Part shown: in pieces, positions 59,701 through 64,000 of the stretch | Layout: each line of letters begins with the position of its first letter | Position numbering within the stretch: the first letter of the stretch is position 1 | NCBI RefSeq assembly: GCF_938010525.1 | Contig: NZ_CALLVK010000022.1 | Coordinates: forward strand, 62,001-126,000 | Length of the DNA: 64,000 nt | Origin: Abiotrophia sp938010525 | GTDB taxonomy: Bacteria; Bacillota; Bacilli; Lactobacillales; Aerococcaceae | Reading direction: 5' to 3' | The notes under the pieces: generated by a model | The model's input: the letters and a program-made list of their open reading frames with translations, nothing else | Told to the model about the DNA's origin: nothing | Databases searched by the model: none | Position numbers and translations under genes: made by a program

Positions 59701-61100
59701 ACACCTGGCAAGTTGTTGTTGACTTCGCGAATCTTATAAGTAAAGTTCCCCGCTGTACGGAACTTCATTTTCTTGAACTTAACAACACCGTTCTCATCGT
59801 TAGTAGCAGTCGCTACTACCTGATTGGTACTGTCAACTAATTCAAAGCTGAACTCACCTTGATTCAATGAACGTCCATTTAATGTCTTGTTCACTTCGAA
59901 GATAATCTCATCAGGACGAGCCCCTGTCCCGACCCCATCAGTGGTAGTCAAGGCAGCAAATCCTTCAACGTCTTCAGAATGTGTAGCGGAAGTAAATCTA
60001 TAATTGTTGAAGACTTTTTTAGTTACTAAGTCAACAGGCGCAGTGATACGGGTTTGGAACATGATTAACAAACCACGCCCATCTAGGCTCCCACCATTGC
60101 TTGGCGTAATGGTGAAGTGGTTGTCATCTTCAATGTTAACTTCGCCACCTGTATAAGCCACACGGCCACCGGCTGTCCCACCGTTTTGAGCCGCTTCCCA
60201 GTCAGTAAAGTAGTAACCACTAAATGAATCAGGTACAACTTCTTGACCCTCTGGAATAGTATCTTTCACCATAGCGTTGACTATACCTGGTTTAGCATAA
60301 CGGTTAATACGAATACGCCAGTTAACTAACTCAGGGTTGTCCCGGTCTTGGTTCCCCCATTTAGTATAACCCGTTGGGTCTACGTCAGGTACGATACGCA
60401 TTAACTTGTATTCCCCAGCACCTGGCAAATCGAAAGTCTGCTCAATGTTCTTAGGTGTGCTATCAGCCCATACCGCCGTGAAGAGTGCTGTCAATGACTT
60501 GTTCTCATTCAAACGAGCATAGTACTCTGCGTTGGTAATCGTGATAGTGGCTGTATTATTAGCTGGGTTAGTTGTTAAAGACGCAACTGTTGTGACGTTA
60601 TCCCCTGCTTTAATTTCAACTGGACCACTTTGCTCCACTCGGAAGACACTTGGTACCGTATAGGTCAAGGTGTCGCCATTTTGGAGCGTAGCGTTATCCG
60701 CAAATTTATAGGTTGGGATAATGTAGAATTTCCCTTCCCCATATTTACCAGGATTTTGGACGGGGTTGTTATTAATCTTGAAGTCCGTTGTCATGGTATA
60801 TTGCGCTTCTTGAATTGGCGCTTGTGGATAGTGTTGGGTTGCCTCAGCTTCATCAGTCTTTGCTGAGTCTTGGCCATCCGCATTGGGCTTAGCCGCCTGA
60901 TCCCCCTCTGCTGCCGGCTGGGCCGCTTGCCCACCATTAGCTTCTTGTCCCTCTGTCTCTTTGGCTTCTTGCGTTTGCTCAGTAGCAGGTGTTGCTACAC
61001 CAGCATTCGCTTCTTGCGCAAAGGTAGATAGCGGGCTAATAAAAACTTGCAGCACTAATAAGAGTGCGATTAGCAAGTTCGCTAGCTTCTGCTTTTTCAC
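56757..61100 (-). CDS. Large LPXTG adhesin with nine pilin isopeptide domains
   Basis: 1447 residues; GTG start at 61100 after GAGGGGAAG. Signal peptide about 1-28 (ending STFAQ), Glu/Gln/Ala-rich linker to about 95, then a head of about 280 residues homologous to that of the 749-residue paralogue (FKINNNPVQNPGKYGEGKFY). Nine Spy0128/FctA-like domains of about 110 residues follow, each keeping the Lys...Glu...Asn pattern for isopeptide bonds. Domains 2-3 and 4-5 are near copies of each other (about 675 bases each, 58900-59575 and 58225-58900). Sorting signal LPKTG at 1413-1417, membrane segment and basic tail KKARS. A long stalk presenting a binding head is the likely architecture; the ligand is unknown. 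Confidence 0.9.
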   Translation of the reverse strand: MKKQKLANLLIALLLVLQVFISPLSTFAQEANAGVATPATEQTQEAKETEGQEANGGQAAQPAAEGDQAAKPNADGQDSAKTDEAEATQHYPQAPIQEAQYTMTTDFKINNNPVQNPGKYGEGKFYIIPTYKFADNATLQNGDTLTYTVPSVFRVEQSGPVEIKAGDNVTTVASLTTNPANNTATITITNAEYYARLNENKSLTALFTAVWADSTPKNIEQTFDLPGAGEYKLMRIVPDVDPTGYTKWGNQDRDNPELVNWRIRINRYAKPGIVNAMVKDTIPEGQEVVPDSFSGYYFTDWEAAQNGGTAGGRVAYTGGEVNIEDDNHFTITPSNGGSLDGRGLLIMFQTRITAPVDLVTKKVFNNYRFTSATHSEDVEGFAALTTTDGVGTGARPDEIIFEVNKTLNGRSLNQGEFSFELVDSTNQVVATATNDENGVVKFKKMKFRTAGNFTYKIREVNNNLPGVTYDKNIITATVTVTDNGGAKTAAVTYTKPGFTNTYKAASVTKVLKATKALVGKNLVDDQFTFELVNKETGQVAQTAKSKADGTVTFPAETYTAVGNYTYIIREKNDGSKGYTYDTKAPEVTVAVTDNGQGQLVATETYATPAEFTNNYQALSTTAAFSFTKKLTGRAQKAGEFSFDLTAPEAKDNQTKATADENGTVNFDPITYTQVGVYEYTVKEQNGKLGGITYDEKAYKVKVTVTDNAGQLEAAVEYPDGQEITNAYQAGSVSKVLKATKALTGAKLTDNQFTFELVNKETGKVVQTAKNDENGTVTFPAETYTAVGNYTYTIREKNDGSKGYTYDAKEVEVTVAVTDNGQGQLVATETYAAPAEFTNNYQALSTSAVISVTKALTGRPLKAGEFSFDLIEEGATSAAQTKMNAENGSVAFNAITYTKPGTYKYTVKEQAGTVAGVTYSTQVLNVTVKVTDNAGQLEATVEYPDGQTITNAYKAAAADVTIKAKKVLKGKALVANAFTFELVDASTNKVVDTAKNDANGDVTFKAQSLSSAGAYTYSVREKLDANDKGMTYDSSNILVHVRVTDNLAGQLEATVTPDKELTFTNSYKPLDQNVTLMATKRMEGRALQANEFNFVLKDADGKELQRVANDATGKVSFEPITYSAVGTYTYTIAEVSGDAKGVTYDAKEVKVTVEVKDDNGQLVATPSYEQEPVFTNRYAAASTKQALSVKKVLEGRALEAGEFEFELLDEQGTKLASAKNDAEGNVTFEEQTYSKVGTSKYRIQEVNNGLKNVTYDTKVVEATVEVVDNQAQLTPSVTYTNDATFTNTYKAVDPGQPSFSVDAMKELEGREMKADEFQFNLLDSNGNLVATAKNDASGKIHLEHTITNPSEGTFTYKVVEKDLGDKEITYDKTVHEVSVTVSKDSEGKFQAKVDSAKSIVFKNTYKPVKEEKKLPKTGEAQVIWLTALASMMVMGAIAVLLLDKKARS

Positions 61101-61305
61101 TTTGCTTCCCCTCTCTCACGCTACAAAAGCCGGGCCTACCGCTACATAAGCCCTGACTTTCTTAACGCTTGATATTGTGTATATTACTATACCAAGACTA
61201 TTTTATCACACTCAATCACAAAAGAAAAGTTTCATTTCCTCTCTATCTCATAAAATCGAAATGTCATTACAAATCGATAACACCCACCCCTACCCTAACA
61301 TAAGA

Positions 61306-61350
61306 AAAACGCGTGAGAATCGCCTATATCTGGCGAAACTCACACGTTTC
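61306..61350 (-). terminator. Terminator of the MucBP-repeat protein gene
   Basis: AACGCGTGAG (61308-61317) pairs with CTCACACGTT (61339-61348), inner CGCC/GGCG pairs, followed on the minus strand by a T-rich run. Confidence 0.75.
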
Positions 61351-61420
61351 CTTCTATTATATATACCCTATTCTGGTCCTAGTGAATCAGGGACCAACTT
61401 AGGTATGTATATGTGCATGC

Positions 61421-64000
61421 TTAGTCATGCGTCTCATCTTTGCGACTAGCTGTTGATTCTGTTCCCTGAGCACTCGATACTGACGAAGCCTGATTGGCAG
61501 CCTCCGCTGGCATCACTGGCACGACCGTCTCTTCTCTGGTGTAAACCAACTCGTAAGTCTCCGCTTCTTCATAAACGTTAATACCGTCTAGCGTCTCCCC
61601 ATTCTTGCGTAGGTAGCTATACTTGTAGTTAGCAACCGTCACTGGTTTTGGAATGACGTAACGATTTGGCCACGCACTTAAAGTCGTTGGCTCGTGAATC
61701 TCCTGGCCATCCTCCGTGACATGCCGTAAGGTGATAACCGTCTTCTCTTCATAACTTGGAACTCGGTAATGTAATTTTACGACGATTGGTTTATCGCCAA
61801 CTGTCCCAGATAGCGGATCATCACTGTAGTCGTACACAAGCCAGCTCCATAAATTCTCTTCAGGTGTTACCGTGTATGGCTCACCTTGGGTGACGGTACG
61901 TTCCTCTAGATGAACTCGCACTGGGAAGCCTTCGATAGAATCATCGTTATAGTATTCAATGTACAGCTTCGTTACTCGGCGATAGACAAAGACTATTTCA
62001 AAGTCATGATTAGGTACCGTGCCCTGAGCATTTTCTGGAACGGACGTCAGTTCATAGCCAGGAAAGTCACCCTGAGTTACCTTCTCATACTCTGTTCCAA
62101 CCTCAACTTTTTCTGTTCTTGTCTCTGACAACTCTTCACCTGACGTCGTTATATGTTTAACAGTTTTTGTCACTCGATGAATTGGATTGTAGTAGTAATC
62201 CATATAAACCGTTTCGGGATCTTCACTGCTGAAGGTGTAGTCTTCATAATTATAATCACGCTCTACATTTCGATAATCCTCGTGTTCAAAGTAGTCTCCT
62301 TCTACTCTAACAGCTTTTTCATATCTAAATGTGAACTTCTTGCCTTCTAAGGCCACCTTCTCAATAGACAGCATGAGTTCTTTCGTTTCATTATTGAAAT
62401 GCCGCTGGATAACTCGATGCTTAGGATTAGACTTATAGACGAAGGTTACAATCGTTTCTTCTGCCTCTAAGAAGCCAGACGGTTGTCCTTGGGTGTGACT
62501 GTAGACATAGCCAGGGACTGGCTCAGGCACTAAGTAGTAAGGGGTCTCAGCATGCCCTTTCACTGTTTCGCTCCCAATCTCATGCCCCTCTTCGTCGACA
62601 TAGCGTGCTGTCGCCGTATGGAACTTATCAAAATGATGATAGGTTAGAGTAATGGTGGTATCTTCATTGAATGCAGCAAACAAAGACTGTCCTGTTCTCT
62701 TCAGAGCATACTGTTGTTGAGAAAGATCCGCTGGTCGGATGGTAGTCTCTACTCCCTTAGGTACTTCAATGTGTTTCTGATATTCAGCAACATACTGGTC
62801 AAGTTCTTGCCCTGACTCATCTACATACTTCAAGGTGACGGTTGCGGTAGTTCGTTTATACCTCAAATTGACAACTTTTGGACTGTCCTCAAATTGACCT
62901 TTGAACTCACTTTCATCACTAGCAAGTTCGTATTTTTTGTCGTCCTTAGAGATGTAGTGCTTGGAACTTAGATCATAAGTCTCCCCAATTAAACCATCGT
63001 GTATCTCACTAACTTCGAGCTTTTCGCCAGCCTCGTCCAAGAAGTTAACTCGGATGATACCTGGCAGAATCCGACGACGATAGTAAACCCACACTTCTCC
63101 ACGTTCATCCCTAGAATTTCTAATTTCAAATACATTAGGTTGCGACCTCAAATTGTTATAACTCACATCATGACCTAAGAAATCATAGAGGTCAGGATAA
63201 GGATTCCGAGGTATCAAAGTAGAAATAGGTAAGCCCACTGTCCCCCCAATAGTAAACTGTCTCTCTGTTTGCCGAGGGTCTTCTGGAATATTATTTCCTA
63301 CTATACCATATAACTCAAGTCCTGGGGCTATTGGCTGATAGTAATAGATAACGTGTTTTTCATAGCCAGCATATTTGCCTGTTACCTCGCCTTGGACACC
63401 GACATATTGATAGTTTTCAATATTCTTCTTCTCCGTCACATATTGCGTCCCGACAGTTCCGCGTAAAATGACACGCTCAGCCAGATAGTTTCCTCTGTTA
63501 TCTACATAATCTACAATTACCTTACCCGGATCGGGATAAACAGAGCGATAGACATAAGTGACAACCTGCTCTTCTGGTTGATAAGTCCCAGTCGTATTCC
63601 CTAGGACAGTGAGGAAAGTAAAGTTATCAAACTGCTTCTGCTCTGTCTGATATGGCGTACCAAAAGGTTTATAGCTGCGAATTGGTGGGGCTAAGTCCTC
63701 GTTAGCCTCATCAACATAACGTACTACTAGTATACCCTCATTACTTCGTGAATCACGTAATCCTTCATAAATATAAGTAATGACTTGCTCTTGCTCACTA
63801 TATTGCCCGAATTCTTCACCTTCAACCTTTCGGAATATGTAATTGCGGAATTCTTTTTTACGAGTATAGTAGTTCTTGCCGAGCTCGCCTTTCATCACAA
63901 TTTCCGGGATGAGTAGCATTCCCTCTTCATCCTGATAACGTACCCGCACAATCCCTGGCAACTCCTGGTCAGTACCTTTGCGATAGACATAAGTCACCGT
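61421..64000 (-). CDS. MucBP-repeat surface protein, N-terminus beyond window
   Basis: The frame is open to the right edge; 859 codons are visible. Roughly ten repeats of 65-85 residues resemble MucBP modules: each has a strand pair around V-x-Y-V-D-E-x-G (for example VTLKYVDESGQEL, ATARYVDEEGHEIG), a Y/PGY-like middle and a closing strand V-x-Y-V-Y. One repeat (about residues 525-605) is degenerate and Tyr/Asp-rich. MucBP proteins bind mucins or host glycans. The C-terminus is a Ser/Ala/Thr-rich tail ending SRKDETHD with no LPXTG motif or membrane segment, so sortase anchoring is not possible at this end. The N-terminal signal lies outside the window. Confidence 0.82.
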   Translation of the reverse strand, partial: TVTYVYRKGTDQELPGIVRVRYQDEEGMLLIPEIVMKGELGKNYYTRKKEFRNYIFRKVEGEEFGQYSEQEQVITYIYEGLRDSRSNEGILVVRYVDEANEDLAPPIRSYKPFGTPYQTEQKQFDNFTFLTVLGNTTGTYQPEEQVVTYVYRSVYPDPGKVIVDYVDNRGNYLAERVILRGTVGTQYVTEKKNIENYQYVGVQGEVTGKYAGYEKHVIYYYQPIAPGLELYGIVGNNIPEDPRQTERQFTIGGTVGLPISTLIPRNPYPDLYDFLGHDVSYNNLRSQPNVFEIRNSRDERGEVWVYYRRRILPGIIRVNFLDEAGEKLEVSEIHDGLIGETYDLSSKHYISKDDKKYELASDESEFKGQFEDSPKVVNLRYKRTTATVTLKYVDESGQELDQYVAEYQKHIEVPKGVETTIRPADLSQQQYALKRTGQSLFAAFNEDTTITLTYHHFDKFHTATARYVDEEGHEIGSETVKGHAETPYYLVPEPVPGYVYSHTQGQPSGFLEAEETIVTFVYKSNPKHRVIQRHFNNETKELMLSIEKVALEGKKFTFRYEKAVRVEGDYFEHEDYRNVERDYNYEDYTFSSEDPETVYMDYYYNPIHRVTKTVKHITTSGEELSETRTEKVEVGTEYEKVTQGDFPGYELTSVPENAQGTVPNHDFEIVFVYRRVTKLYIEYYNDDSIEGFPVRVHLEERTVTQGEPYTVTPEENLWSWLVYDYSDDPLSGTVGDKPIVVKLHYRVPSYEEKTVITLRHVTEDGQEIHEPTTLSAWPNRYVIPKPVTVANYKYSYLRKNGETLDGINVYEEAETYELVYTREETVVPVMPAEAANQASSVSSAQGTESTASRKDETHD

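Overview
The window looks like a chromosomal stretch from a low-to-mid GC Gram-positive coccus of the Lactobacillales. The evidence is the order of the S10-spc-alpha ribosomal operon, a preQ1-II riboswitch (typical of streptococci and relatives), Rgg, Veg, EcsAB, RNase M5 and ECF-transporter genes, and LPXTG proteins with streptococcal pilin-type domains. An Aerococcaceae genus such as Abiotrophia would fit, but this is a guess from gene content and base composition. Nearly everything is transcribed leftward (minus strand).

Layout. 1-3383: a sucrose locus (scrB cut by the window edge, scrA, scrR) with two operator-like sites on the scrA promoter. 3384-6343: an 820-base gap without a convincing gene, a secreted Cthe_2159-like carbohydrate-binding protein, then three 81-base repeats built on a nested palindrome. 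6354-10211: ecsB-ecsA-coaBC coupled by 4-base overlaps, and an NAD(P)H oxidoreductase. 10212-12143: a scrapyard with more copies of the palindrome, a truncated IS256-type transposase fused to a broken ABC ATPase, and a TetR gene split by a block that carries an intact HIT-family gene. 12185-15226: queT under a preQ1-II riboswitch, a divergent nucleoside deoxyribosyltransferase, and an ABC-F protein. 15376-19836: a more AT-rich accessory patch with an rgg-type regulator broken by one stop codon, an MFS exporter, and an ABC exporter bracketed by 78-base direct repeats derived from the 3' end of the next gene. 19817-25431: a membrane-anchored beta-lactamase-fold serine hydrolase with a coupled unknown protein, a glutamine-type ABC uptake system and a GNAT acetyltransferase. 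25432-31246: an oligopeptide permease in which oppA and oppBCDF have separate but almost identical promoter/operator sequences. 31302-34584: ecfA1-ecfA2-ecfT-truA. 34875-48916: the complete rpsJ-to-rplQ ribosomal superoperon with secY, adk, infA and rpoA. 49104-53736: veg and metG-tatD-rnmV-rsmA. 53842-64000: a cell-surface cluster with two paralogous LPXTG adhesins carrying 3 and 9 pilin isopeptide domains, a candidate structured RNA between them on the opposite strand, and a large MucBP-repeat protein running off the right edge.

How the parts fit. Sucrose uptake and hydrolysis, peptide and amino-acid uptake, and vitamin/queuosine uptake (the ECF module can energise QueT) are the nutritional core. 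The ribosomal superoperon is the housekeeping core. Surface adhesins and a decaying regulator/exporter patch are the accessory fraction. The most unusual signals are the nested-palindrome repeat family (six copies), a second 31-base palindrome present twice in opposite orientations, the twin opp operators, the direct-repeat-flanked exporter, and the candidate RNA at 56443-56677.
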